In this document: positions 9,055 through 16,926 of the stretch, piece after piece
How positions within the stretch are numbered: the first letter of the stretch is position 1
How the letters are laid out: each line of letters begins with the position of its first letter
DNA from: Bacilli bacterium
Lineage (GTDB): Bacteria; Bacillota_I; Bacilli_A; RF39; UBA660
Direction of reading: 5' to 3'
NCBI GenBank assembly: GCA_028708945.1
Contig: JAQVXV010000001.1
Coordinates: forward strand, 62,001 to 126,000
DNA: 64,000 nt
Translations under genes and position numbers: made by a program
Notes under the pieces: model-generated
What the model was told of the DNA's origin: nothing
The model's input: the letters and a program-made list of their open reading frames with translations, nothing else
The model's database searches: none

Positions 9055-9071
9055 ATTTTTGTATTCGAAAT

Positions 9072-9148
9072 GGCGATTATGGTGAAGTGGTTAACACGGC
9101 GGATTGTGGTTCCGTTATACGTGGGTTCGATCCCCACTAGTCGCCCCA
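9072..9148 (+). tRNA. tRNA-His (anticodon GTG)
   Basis: A full cloverleaf: an 8-bp acceptor stem including the extra G at position -1 paired with C73, D arm with GGTTAA, anticodon stem of five pairs around loop TTGTGGT (anticodon GTG at 9106-9108), T arm GTGGG-TTCGATC-CCCAC, and encoded CCA. The extra 5' G is the hallmark of tRNA-His. It is a single-gene unit with its own promoter and terminator. The window also encodes hisS with a His-codon attenuator (45.5 kb), which would read the charging level of this tRNA. Confidence 0.97.
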
Positions 9149-9161
9149 TTAAGAAAATACT

Positions 9162-9203
9162 GCTCTCAAACTCACTAAAATAAAGGGGTTGAGGGCTTTT
9201 TTA
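9162..9203 (+). terminator. Terminator after tRNA-His
   Basis: GCTCTCAAACTC pairs with GGGGTTGAGGGC (one mismatch, two G-U pairs) around an A-rich loop, then TTTTTT. Confidence 0.7.
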
Positions 9204-9295
9204 TCGTTCAAAATCATAAAAATAGTAAAATCTGTAACTAAAACTACTCGTTTTAAAAATATAGTATTACGCAGTATAATAGAAAGGGTAATAAT

Positions 9296-9514
9296 ATGAT
9301 TATAAATAAAATTAAAAACCTAACTTAATCTAATTTAGCAAAATAATTTGGAATTACTAGAAAAACAATAAACCGAATTGAAAGTAGTAGAGTTATACCT
9401 AAAATAGATATGGCATATAAACTATAAATAATATTATGCATAACTATTGAAAGTCCATTTTATAATGAAGAATATTATAAACATTTTCAAAAGCAACAAG
9501 AAGAAACATTTTAA
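9296..9514 (+). pseudogene. Broken XRE-family HTH regulator with three in-frame TAA codons
   Basis: Reading from ATG 9296 the frame stays in register for 73 codons to a final TAA but has TAA at codons 11, 17 and 44. The translation around them (NLT-stop-SNLAK-stop-FGITRKTINRIES, then VIPKIDMAYKL-stop) matches the helix-turn-helix of small XRE regulators, where Gln is common at the first two stop positions, so CAA to TAA changes fit. A weak GGGTAATA site precedes it. This remnant fills most of the gap between tRNA-His and the ABC exporter genes, and may be the former regulator of that exporter. Confidence 0.7.
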
Positions 9515-9539
9515 AAAAATATTAATTTTATAAATGTGT

Positions 9540-9545
9540 TATAAT
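9540..9545 (+). promoter_or_regulatory. Extended -10 promoter before the ABC exporter
   Basis: TGT directly followed by TATAAT forms an extended -10 element; no good -35 is visible. It lies about 50 bases before the first exporter gene. Confidence 0.4.
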
Positions 9546-9592
9546 TGTTTAAAGAATAACAATAAAAACTTTTATTAGGAAGGAAAAATTGC

Positions 9593-10291
9593 ATGTATAT
9601 AGAATTGAATAAGGTAAAAAAAACATACACTATGGGTGATATAACTATAACTGCTGCTGATAAGGTGTCTTTTGGCATTGAAAAAGGGGAACTTGCTGTT
9701 GTCCTTGGACCATCTGGTGCTGGGAAAACAACAGTATTAAATATTTTAGGTGGTATGGATAAATGTGACTCAGGAACCATTATTGTTGATGGAAAAGATA
9801 TTTCTAAATATTCTAATCATGAATTAACTAAATATCGAAGAAATGATATTGGTTTTGTTTTCCAATTTTATAATTTAGTTCAAAATTTAACTACCCTTGA
9901 AAATATCGAACTTACTAACCAAATTTGTAAGGATTCGCTACCAGCCAAGGATGTTCTTATTAGTGTTGGATTAAAAGATAGAATGGATAATTTCCCTTCA
10001 CAGTTATCTGGGGGGGAACAGCAAAGAGTTGCAATAGCTAGAGCATTAGCTAAAAAACCAAAATTATTATTGTGTGATGAACCAACAGGAGCATTAGATT
10101 CAAAAACAGGACACAAAGTATTAGAAGTATTGCAAAAAACTTGTAAAGAATATGGTATGACTGTAGTGATTATTACCCATAATTCTGCTATTGCAGGAAT
10201 TGCTGATAGAATAATAAATATGAAGAATGGAACTGTAGAAGAAATTATAGTTAATGAAAAACCTTTGGAAATCAAGGAGATTAATTGGTAA
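9593..10291 (+). CDS. ABC transporter ATP-binding protein (MacB/LolD-like)
   Basis: 232 residues. Walker A is GPSGAGKTT (about residues 39-47), the Q-loop lies in FVFQFYNLV, the signature is LSGGEQQRVAIARAL, and Walker B is LLLCDEPTGALDS with the catalytic Glu. This clade works with FtsX-type permeases, using ATP to drive extrusion or periplasmic/extracytoplasmic mechanics instead of classical translocation. Its TAA shares one base with the permease ATG (TAATG), so the two are translationally coupled. A dead XRE-type gene lies just upstream. Confidence 0.93.
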   Translation: MYIELNKVKKTYTMGDITITAADKVSFGIEKGELAVVLGPSGAGKTTVLNILGGMDKCDSGTIIVDGKDISKYSNHELTKYRRNDIGFVFQFYNLVQNLTTLENIELTNQICKDSLPAKDVLISVGLKDRMDNFPSQLSGGEQQRVAIARALAKKPKLLLCDEPTGALDSKTGHKVLEVLQKTCKEYGMTVVIITHNSAIAGIADRIINMKNGTVEEIIVNEKPLEIKEINW

Positions 10292-13251
10292 TGAAATTAC
10301 TATTGAAAAATATTTTTCAAAAAATTAAAAAGTCTATCGGTAGGTTCCTTTCTATTATGTTTATTATTGCTTTAGGAATAAGCGTTTTCATGGGCCTTCG
10401 AGAATCAACTGCTGGAATGTTATATACAGCTGATAATTATTATGATGAATATAATCTAATGGATTTTAAAATTGTTAGTACTCACGGATTTACAACCAAC
10501 GATGTTGATTCTGTAAGTGTTTTAAGTAATGTAGAAAAGGTTGTCCCATCTTATTCACTAGATGTGATTTTTAAAGGCGAATCAATAAGGATTCATGCTA
10601 TCGAAAATGAAATAAACAATGTTGTTTTAATGAAAGGCAGAATGCCTAAAAATAATAGTGAATGTGTAGCAGATATTTATAAATATAAATTAAATAATAC
10701 AATCACATTTGATAATGATAATTCAGATAATATCCTATCTGTTTCAAGTTGTAAAGTTGTAGGACTTATAAAGTCGCCTCTATATGTTAGGGATGAAAAA
10801 GGCATTTCTAATGTAGGAAACGGAAAATTAATTTCCTTTGCTTTTATAAATAAAGAAGCATTTACTTCTGAATATTATACTGATATATATATTTTATCAA
10901 AAGATTCAAAAGAAAAAAAATCGTATTACGTTGAGTATGAAAAATCAATTTTTCCTTTAAAAAGGGAATTAGAGGAATTGAAACCTATAAGGGAAACTAT
11001 TCGTTATGAAGAAATTTTAAAAGAAGCAAATAATGAAATTTTAAAAGTTAAAAATGATTTAGATGATAAAATAAACGATTCATTAGGCGAATTACAAAAA
11101 GTAAAAATAGATTTAGATAATGGTAAAAAGCAATTAGAAACAAAAAGGAACAAGATTTTGAAGGGCTTTGATGCAAATATAAATGAATTAAATAAAAATA
11201 AAGCTATTATTTTGAATAACCTTAATGATTTGGGAATATCTGAAACAGAATTAAATAATTATACCTTAAACTTATCGGATATAATAAATAATTTAAAAAC
11301 ACAATTATCTTCTTTAGATTCAGGTAGTGAAGAATATAGTTATATTACTAGCCAAATAAATGAATTAAATAAAAAACATAATGATTTAACATTAATTAAA
11401 GCAAATTTATTAGAAATAAATAAAGGGCTACAAAACTTGGAAGAAAACTATACTCTTTTCCAAAAAGAAATTTCTAAAGAGGAAGAAAAATTACAAGGTG
11501 GATATTATTCTTATGAAAATGGAATGAGCAAAATAGAAAATGCTAAGCAAAAGGCGAATAAAAGAATTAATGAAGCAAAGGAAGAATTAAATGAAATAGA
11601 AAAACCAGTTTGGTATTTGTTAGATCGCACTGATAACAGTGGATATATAAGTTACAAAGAAGATATTTTGAAAGTAGATGCTATAGCTAAAATTTTACCT
11701 ATATTTTTTATAATAGTCGTTATATTAATGATATTAAATACATTAACAAGATTAATTGAAGAAGAAAGAACTGAAATGGGAATATTATTATCAAATGGCT
11801 TTAGTATAACTAGCATTTTGTTTGGTTATATGATATATGTTTTAACGTCTGGTTTGATTGGTATAGGAATAGGACTAACAGTTGGTTATGGTATAATTCC
11901 CCGAATAATATATGGTGTCTTTTTAGGCAGGTATTATATTCCTAATTTAATAACAGTTGTAAGTCCACTTCCATTTGCACTTGTTATTTCGGTAACTTTA
12001 ATTATTATGATTATTGTAACAATTGTAGCTTGTATGAAAGAATTAAAAGAAACCCCAGCTTCTCTCCTTAGACCAAAACCACCGAAAGTAGGGAAAAAAG
12101 TATTTTTTGAAAGATTTAAATGTTTATGGCAAAAATTAAGTTTTATGGGAAAGACCACCATAAGAAATTTATTTAGATATAAAAAAAGAATTATAATGAC
12201 TGTTCTAGGGGTTGCTGGTTGTACTGCTTTGCTAGTATCGGGCATGGGAATAAATGATAGTATTAATAAAATATCAGAATTGCAATATAGCGATATTATT
12301 AAATATGATACAATGTATGTTCTGAAAAAGGATACTAAACAAATGCCACAGCTATTAAATAGATTTTTTAATGAGAATGGAATCGTAAACCCCATTCTAA
12401 TTAATCAAAAATCTTATACTTTTACTTTTGATAATAAAACAGAAGATGTCTATATAATAACACCATCTGATACAATTAATTTCAATAATTATGTAGACTT
12501 GACTAGTACAATTTCAGATAAAAAGATTAGCATTCCTAACAACGGAGCTATAATAACAAAACAATTGGCAGATCATTTAAAAGTAAAAATTGGTGATAGC
12601 ATTAGTATTAGAGATAGCAACAATGAGTTAGTTATTTTGCACATCTCCGATATTATTTATAATTATGTTGCTCACTATATTTACATTAGTAAAAATTATT
12701 ATGAAGAGATATTTTCAAAAGATTTAAGTTACAATAGTATAATTGCTAATGGTAAAATAGATACTAATATAACATTAAGCGATTATGATATATTAATGAT
12801 TAATTATACTGAAGACATCATAAATACATTTGATAGTTTTGTATCAGGATTAAATAATATTATTATAATGATTGTTGCCTTTGCTTGCTTTTTAGCATTT
12901 ATAGTGCTTTATAATCTTACAATAATAAATGTTAGTGAAAGAAAAAGAGAGATTGCTACATTCAAAGTTTTAGGTTTTTATGATAAGGAAATAGCAACTT
13001 TCGTATATCGAGAAACTTTTATTTTAACCATAATAGGAATAATTGTTGGTTTATTTTTAGGGAAGTATTTGCATCATTTTATCATAGCAACTGCTGAAAC
13101 TGATAATATTGTGTTTTTAAGACAAATAAATATATTAAGTTATATCATATCTTCTATAATAACAATCATATTTTCTTTTATAGTTCAATTAATTATTAAT
13201 GGTACATTAAAAAGAATAGATATGATAGATTCTTTGAAATCAGTTGAATAA
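10291..13251 (+). CDS. FtsX/MacB-type ABC permease with long coiled coil
   Basis: 986 residues from the ATG that overlaps the ATPase stop; an upstream TTG is not needed. The N-terminus has a basic start and one membrane helix (about 17-40). An extracellular part follows with a coiled-coil block around residues 235-440 rich in Lys, Glu, Leu and Asn. Three membrane helices with FtsX character follow (about 465-580), then a second extracellular domain and a C-terminal FtsX domain with three helices. This arrangement matches the large Firmicutes FtsX-like permeases; the cargo is unknown. Confidence 0.9.
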   Translation: MKLLLKNIFQKIKKSIGRFLSIMFIIALGISVFMGLRESTAGMLYTADNYYDEYNLMDFKIVSTHGFTTNDVDSVSVLSNVEKVVPSYSLDVIFKGESIRIHAIENEINNVVLMKGRMPKNNSECVADIYKYKLNNTITFDNDNSDNILSVSSCKVVGLIKSPLYVRDEKGISNVGNGKLISFAFINKEAFTSEYYTDIYILSKDSKEKKSYYVEYEKSIFPLKRELEELKPIRETIRYEEILKEANNEILKVKNDLDDKINDSLGELQKVKIDLDNGKKQLETKRNKILKGFDANINELNKNKAIILNNLNDLGISETELNNYTLNLSDIINNLKTQLSSLDSGSEEYSYITSQINELNKKHNDLTLIKANLLEINKGLQNLEENYTLFQKEISKEEEKLQGGYYSYENGMSKIENAKQKANKRINEAKEELNEIEKPVWYLLDRTDNSGYISYKEDILKVDAIAKILPIFFIIVVILMILNTLTRLIEEERTEMGILLSNGFSITSILFGYMIYVLTSGLIGIGIGLTVGYGIIPRIIYGVFLGRYYIPNLITVVSPLPFALVISVTLIIMIIVTIVACMKELKETPASLLRPKPPKVGKKVFFERFKCLWQKLSFMGKTTIRNLFRYKKRIIMTVLGVAGCTALLVSGMGINDSINKISELQYSDIIKYDTMYVLKKDTKQMPQLLNRFFNENGIVNPILINQKSYTFTFDNKTEDVYIITPSDTINFNNYVDLTSTISDKKISIPNNGAIITKQLADHLKVKIGDSISIRDSNNELVILHISDIIYNYVAHYIYISKNYYEEIFSKDLSYNSIIANGKIDTNITLSDYDILMINYTEDIINTFDSFVSGLNNIIIMIVAFACFLAFIVLYNLTIINVSERKREIATFKVLGFYDKEIATFVYRETFILTIIGIIVGLFLGKYLHHFIIATAETDNIVFLRQINILSYIISSIITIIFSFIVQLIINGTLKRIDMIDSLKSVE

Positions 13252-13272
13252 TTTAATCTAAAAAAGTATGTA
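13244..13272 (+). promoter_or_regulatory. Possible promoter for the structured RNA at 13279
   Basis: TTGAAT and TATGTA with a 17-bp spacer, overlapping the permease stop codon. The predicted start would fall at about 13279, exactly where the 5' arm of the RNA's closing stem begins. Confidence 0.4.
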
Positions 13273-13278
13273 TTCTAA

Positions 13279-13420
13279 GGTGGAGCTTCTGCTTGATAAG
13301 AAAAGTGTATTATAAATGTATGTCTTAAAATAACTAGACTTTCACTAGTAAAGGCGGTATTGTGTATTTAACTAGTGAGTAGGTGGGCTGAGCATATAGC
13401 GGTATAAAGCCCCATTTTTA
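13279..13420 (+). ncRNA. Candidate structured RNA of about 140 nt, unassigned
   Basis: No coding frame. The 5' end (GTGGAGCTT, 13280-13288) pairs with AAGCCCCAT (13407-13415) with one mismatch, and CTGCT (13289-13293) with AGCGG (13398-13402). Inside are a hairpin closed by TAAGA/TCTTA (13297-13327) and one with the perfect 8-bp stem TCACTAGT/ACTAGTGA (13342-13378) extended by AAA/TTT. A rival local stem GGGCT (13385-13389) with AGCCC (13408-13412) shares the 3' arm. TTTTTA follows. I do not see 6S, SRP, tmRNA, T-box or known riboswitch signatures. It may be an independent small RNA or a leader of the MFS gene. Confidence 0.5.
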
Positions 13421-13431
13421 TGTAAAATTAG

Positions 13432-13460
13432 AACACTCTATAATTAGGTGTTTTTTTTTT
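13432..13460 (+). terminator. Terminator downstream of the RNA candidate
   Basis: AACAC pairs with GTGTT around TCTATAATTAG and is followed by ten T residues. Confidence 0.65.
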
Positions 13461-13578
13461 AAAATTTTAAAAACCAATTTAAAACAAATGAAAATTAGTA
13501 TATAATTTATTAATTTTATCGTAATTAGTGTACTTCTTTTTTATACCGTTTAGAATAAAATTAATATAGGTGATAAAG

Positions 13579-14733
13579 ATGTCTAATATAATTATATTAT
13601 GTATTACTAGTATGTTTACTTATATAAGTAAAGAGATGATTTATCCGCTTTTGCCACTTTATCTAACTACAAAAATAGGAATGACCCCAGCTTTTGTGGG
13701 TTTGATAGAAGGTATATCTAAAAGTTTAACAAGTATTATAAAATTTTATAGTGGATATTTTTCAGATAAAAAAAACAAACGAAAAGAGTTAATAATAATT
13801 GGTTATTTTGGATCTCTCCTCCATAAATTTTTTTTGTTTTTTTCAAATGGATGGTTATTGGTCTTGTATGCAAAAATAATAGAGCGCTTAGGCAAAGCCA
13901 TTCGTACAGCACCTAGAGATGCAATGATTGCAGAAAGTGGATTGAAAAACGGAAAGGTTTTCGGATTACAAAGAACTTTTGATAAATTGGGTGCAGTTAT
14001 AGGTATAACAATATCATATTTTTTAATTATTAAATCATCTATAATAGACTTTGAAGATTTTTTTTCATTATCAATTATTCCGGTAGGACTTGGCATTTTT
14101 CTTTTATTTTTTTTAAAAACTGATGATAATAGAAAAAAAAACAATGTTGATTTTAAAAGGTTTAACAAAAAAATCAAATTATTCTTTTTAATAGTTTTTA
14201 TATCTTCTCTTGGAAACTCAACTAAGTCATTTTTATTATTAAAAGCTGCAGATAATGGTTTTGCCTTTTCTAAAATTATTATATTATATTTAATTACTAA
14301 TTTAGTCACGTGCTTTTTTGCATATCCAATTGGCAAAATATGTGACAAAATAGCTAAAAAAAATATTATATTTTTTTCATATCTTTTATTTAGCATAATT
14401 TATTTATTATTTGGAATAACAAAAGATCATCATGTCACAGTTTTATTATTTGCTTTATATGGTTTATATATTTCCTTAATAAGTGTTAGTACAAAAGCAT
14501 TTATAGTTTCTAATGTTCCCGATGATATGAAAGCTACAGCCTTAGGAGTATGTGAATGCCTAATTGGATTATCATCTTTACCTGCAACAATAATAGCTGG
14601 ATATTTATGGTCGTTTTTTGGATCAAGCATACCATTTTATTTTAGTTCTATTATAGTTTTTATATCAGCTTTACTAGTATTATTATTCATTAAAAAAGAT
14701 TATGATAATAATGAGGCCGCTTTTTATAACTAA
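13579..14733 (+). CDS. MFS transporter
   Basis: 384 residues from the ATG behind AGGTGAT; the upstream in-frame GTG is part of that site. About twelve hydrophobic segments in two halves. The first loop has GYFSDKKNKRKEL, the MFS loop 2-3 motif, and the region of transmembrane segments 4-5 reads AIRTAPRDAMIAES, a signature of a family of putative proton-driven exporters seen in many bacteria and archaea. Substrate unknown. It sits alone, about 120 bases after a terminator. Confidence 0.88.
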   Translation: MSNIIILCITSMFTYISKEMIYPLLPLYLTTKIGMTPAFVGLIEGISKSLTSIIKFYSGYFSDKKNKRKELIIIGYFGSLLHKFFLFFSNGWLLVLYAKIIERLGKAIRTAPRDAMIAESGLKNGKVFGLQRTFDKLGAVIGITISYFLIIKSSIIDFEDFFSLSIIPVGLGIFLLFFLKTDDNRKKNNVDFKRFNKKIKLFFLIVFISSLGNSTKSFLLLKAADNGFAFSKIIILYLITNLVTCFFAYPIGKICDKIAKKNIIFFSYLLFSIIYLLFGITKDHHVTVLLFALYGLYISLISVSTKAFIVSNVPDDMKATALGVCECLIGLSSLPATIIAGYLWSFFGSSIPFYFSSIIVFISALLVLLFIKKDYDNNEAAFYN

Positions 14734-14764
14734 TAATATGTTTAAATAACAATAGAATTATAAA

Positions 14765-14798
14765 CAAAAAACGAGAAACCTTAATAGTGGGCTCTCAT
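14765..14798 (-). terminator. Terminator after the DUF5661 gene
   Basis: On the minus strand GAGAGCC pairs with GGTTTCTC around ACTATTAA, followed by GTTTTTTG; the 5' arm overlaps the last codons of the gene. Confidence 0.6.
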
Positions 14799-15047
14799 TT
14801 TTTTAAAAGATTCTTCAAAAGCTGGTAATCCATATTCTTTATTATAATAATTTGGAAATTCATTTAAATGTGCAAGTGCTATTTTTGTTGTTAATATCAA
14901 ATTATCATTTGTTACATTTGTTTGTGGGTTAACTGTACCGTGCTCTAATTCTATATTTACCCCTGTTACCAAATCTTCTAATGTAAATTTATCAAAAGTA
15001 ATGCCAAACATTCTAGCTACATTCAATATATCCTGTTTACTATACAT
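14781..15047 (-). CDS. DUF5661-like small protein
   Basis: 88 residues behind a good TGGAGGT site. The protein starts MYSKQDILNVARMFGI and contains GVNIELEHGTVNPQTNVT and KIALAHLNEFPNYYN, the pattern of DUF5661: a short helical domain with conserved ELEHG and a second helix with AHL(N/K)E. Those His and Glu residues could bind metal, but no function is known. It is a single-gene unit. Confidence 0.75.
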   Translation of the reverse strand: MYSKQDILNVARMFGITFDKFTLEDLVTGVNIELEHGTVNPQTNVTNDNLILTTKIALAHLNEFPNYYNKEYGLPAFEESFKKMRAHY

Positions 15048-15175
15048 ATTTGTACCTCCAATTTATAATATGTTTATGTATTATATTTGTTATTTGAAAT
15101 AAAATGGTGATTATAACTAGCGCGGTTTTGACTTAGTTTATGGAGTCGGAAGTTTTAACTAATAGTGTATAATTA

Positions 15176-15300
15176 AATTGGAAAAATATTATATTGTTAG
15201 TTTGCAGACAGGTTTAGTTTTATTTAAAGTTGTGGGTTCTATGTTGCATAGAATTGTCCAATTAAGAAAATAACGAATTCCAAAAAGGAATTCTTTTTTA
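15176..15300 (+). ncRNA. Candidate small structured RNA ending in a terminator
   Basis: A perfect TATAAT at 15168-15173 is followed by AATTGGA (15176-15182), which pairs with TCCAATT (15257-15263). Inside is a perfect hairpin TTCTATG-TTG-CATAGAA (15237-15253). A terminator GAATTCC-AAAAA-GGAATTC with T-run (15275-15300) ends it. No open frame of note lies inside. The -35 is poor and the family is not recognised. It lies between a divergent gene and the Cys-rich gene pair, with the rest of this 366-base gap otherwise empty except an inverted repeat. Confidence 0.35.
15275..15300 (+). terminator. Strong terminator in the gap before the Cys-rich pair
   Basis: Perfect 7-bp stem GAATTCC/GGAATTC with an AAAAA loop and a run of T residues. 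Confidence 0.8.
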
Positions 15301-15340
15301 ATGTTTAAATCTATAATTTTATATTCTTTAAACATTAAAA
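15296..15340. repeat. 14-bp perfect inverted repeat
   Basis: TTTTAATGTTTAAA (15296-15309) and its exact reverse complement (15327-15340) flank a 17-base spacer, directly after the terminator. It could be an operator or a cruciform; it lies about 75 bases before the Cys-rich gene. Confidence 0.5.
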
Positions 15341-15383
15341 TTATAATAAGTGATAAATAGATTATTCTTTAAAGATATTTTTT

Positions 15384-15392
15384 CATATCTTA
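15384..15392 (+). promoter_or_regulatory. Possible mother-cell sigma -10 element (CATATCTTA)
   Basis: Matches CATANNNTA and lies six bases before the AAAGGAG site of the Cys-rich gene, the same geometry as before cotJ. No clear -35. Confidence 0.28.
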
Positions 15393-15413
15393 TTGTGAAA
15401 GGAGTATTAAAAT

Positions 15414-15788
15414 ATGAATAATGAAAATAAAAATGTAATATTAGAAACAGAAGAAAAAACATGTCCGGCTACTGCATACCAAACCTCTACAATCTGTGTC
15501 CCAGTAAGTGTTAAACCTTTTGCAAAAACTGGCACTACTAAGACTAAATGTTGTGGAAGTCCAATTGTTTCTTCTGATACTAAAATATGTAATGGTGTTA
15601 AAAATGGTGAATGTACATTTACCATAAGTCAAAGCATTTGTATTGAGGTTCCTGTTGAATTTGGAGCAAAAGCAGAAGTTGGAGATACCTATGTTGAGTG
15701 TACCGGTGCTTCTAGCGAAGAATCTACTTGTAACGATTGTCAAGAACAAGCTACTGTATTAAAAACAGTTAAAAAAGGTAAAGAATAA
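15414..15788 (+). CDS. Cys-rich protein, possible spore-surface component
   Basis: 124 residues, ATG set by AAAGGAG. Twelve or so cysteines are spread as single residues and short pairs (CPAT, KCCGSP, CNDC). The core ICVPVSVKPFAKTG and CTFTISQSICIEVPVEFG is repeated in the next gene. No signal peptide or membrane segment. I recognise the layout from Cys-rich proteins of spore-forming Firmicutes but cannot name a family. The likely role in a cross-linked spore surface rests on composition and on a sporulation-like -10 box upstream, so it is an inference. Confidence 0.55.
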   Translation: MNNENKNVILETEEKTCPATAYQTSTICVPVSVKPFAKTGTTKTKCCGSPIVSSDTKICNGVKNGECTFTISQSICIEVPVEFGAKAEVGDTYVECTGASSEESTCNDCQEQATVLKTVKKGKE

Positions 15789-15790
15789 TT

Positions 15791-16093
15791 ATGAATAATG
15801 ATTGTATTGGGAATTCTGGGCCTAAAAAACCAAAAACATGCAAAAAAAATGCACATCAATTTGCAGATATTTCGTTACCTGTTAAGTTAGAACCGGTAAC
15901 TATTGTTGGGGAGATATCTACTGAATGTATTGGAGAACCTAGTATAATTTGTAAACCTAATTGCGATTACAGTAACAATTCATGTGAAATCGTTATTACA
16001 CAAACGATATGTATTACTATTCCAATAGAATATGGAGTAAAACCAAATGTTGGAAAATCAAATATTAAATGCAAGGATAAAGGCTGCCAATAG
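15791..16093 (+). CDS. Cys-rich paralogue of the preceding gene
   Basis: 100 residues, starting two bases after the previous stop, so co-translated. It keeps the same skeleton: ISLPVKLEPVTIVGEISTEC, then a Cys cluster, then CEIVITQTICITIPIEYGVK and a terminal KCKDKGC. Alignment by eye to the neighbour holds over nearly the full length with conserved Cys, Pro and Gly, so the pair arose by tandem duplication followed by strong divergence. Function unknown. Confidence 0.55.
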   Translation: MNNDCIGNSGPKKPKTCKKNAHQFADISLPVKLEPVTIVGEISTECIGEPSIICKPNCDYSNNSCEIVITQTICITIPIEYGVKPNVGKSNIKCKDKGCQ

Positions 16094-16108
16094 TCTTTAT
16101 CTTTTTTT
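16076..16108 (+). terminator. Terminator after the Cys-rich pair
   Basis: GATAAAG pairs with CTTTATC around the stop codon and runs into seven T residues. Confidence 0.7.
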
Positions 16109-16170
16109 ATGGAGTCAAATATAATAATTTAATATAGAAAACAAGAATATACTATATTGGAAGTGATTAA

Positions 16171-16926
16171 ATGGATATAAATGAATATATAAAAAAATAT
16201 GAAAATTTTAAAAAATTGACAATAGGAAAATATATTGATTATGATGGTGTTTATTCTTATCAATGCTTTGATTTAGTAAATAAATATGTCTATGAAGTCT
16301 TAGAATTAGGATGGAGTTTAAATCCTTTATATTACAACTTTAATTTACAAGATAAATATAAAGAAGTCTCTACTGAAGAAATGATATCTGGAGATATATG
16401 TATATGGCAAGGAGAACATATTTGTATATTTGATCATTATGATGGGGATAAAACATGGTATTTAAGTCAAGATAATTCAGAAGGTGCACTTAAAAGACCA
16501 ACGGGTGTATATTCAAATGTAACAAGTTCAAAACTAACTATGAGAGCGGTTAGACCAATAAAAGTTAAAGATGTAATAGAAGTAATTCCGGTAGTAAAAA
16601 AGAATGAAAAACATGACCAATTAGAGATAATAATTGATCAATTAATGGTAAGATCTGATACTGTAATTAATGATGATAATATTATAGGAATTGCAAAAGG
16701 AATATATAACTATTATGAAATTAAAGAAATTGATGACTATATTTGGTATAGAATAGGCGATGATCAATGGATTTTATATGATAAACAATCAATTATTTTA
16801 TTTCCTAAAAAACCAGAACTAATTGAGGATGATCCTATTGTTATACCACCTAAAAAGAAGAGTATATTTGATATTATTTCAAATTTTATTAAAAGAATAA
16901 TATCGTTTTTAAGAGGAGGTAAATAA
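16171..16926 (+). CDS. Phage-type endolysin with CHAP-like domain
   Basis: 251 residues. The N-terminal about 130 residues fit a CHAP amidase/endopeptidase: SYQCFDLVNKY supplies the catalytic Cys (about residue 31), and GDICIWQGEHICIFDHY and WYLSQDNSEG supply the His and Asp/Asn. The second half (VIPVVKKNEKH..., residues about 150-220) may be an SH3-like wall-binding domain. The last about 25 residues are basic and amphipathic. There is no signal peptide, as for holin-dependent lysins. Its TAA overlaps the holin ATG by one base. Confidence 0.8.
   Translation: MDINEYIKKYENFKKLTIGKYIDYDGVYSYQCFDLVNKYVYEVLELGWSLNPLYYNFNLQDKYKEVSTEEMISGDICIWQGEHICIFDHYDGDKTWYLSQDNSEGALKRPTGVYSNVTSSKLTMRAVRPIKVKDVIEVIPVVKKNEKHDQLEIIIDQLMVRSDTVINDDNIIGIAKGIYNYYEIKEIDDYIWYRIGDDQWILYDKQSIILFPKKPELIEDDPIVIPPKKKSIFDIISNFIKRIISFLRGGK

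Noticed and set aside
9296..9514. TAA read as Gln (altered genetic code)
   Set aside because: All intact genes in the window end in TAA, TAG or TGA at the expected lengths, so general reassignment is excluded; decay is the simpler explanation.
10285..13251. Long antisense reading frames inside the permease, transporters and ATPases
   Set aside because: They lack ribosome sites and consist of the reverse reading of conserved domains; they are shadows of the sense genes.
13279..13420. 6S RNA, SRP RNA or tmRNA for the structured stretch
   Set aside because: Size and closed ends are compatible with a 6S-like RNA, but none of the signature sequences of SRP RNA, RNase P, tmRNA or known riboswitches could be recognised, so no name was given.
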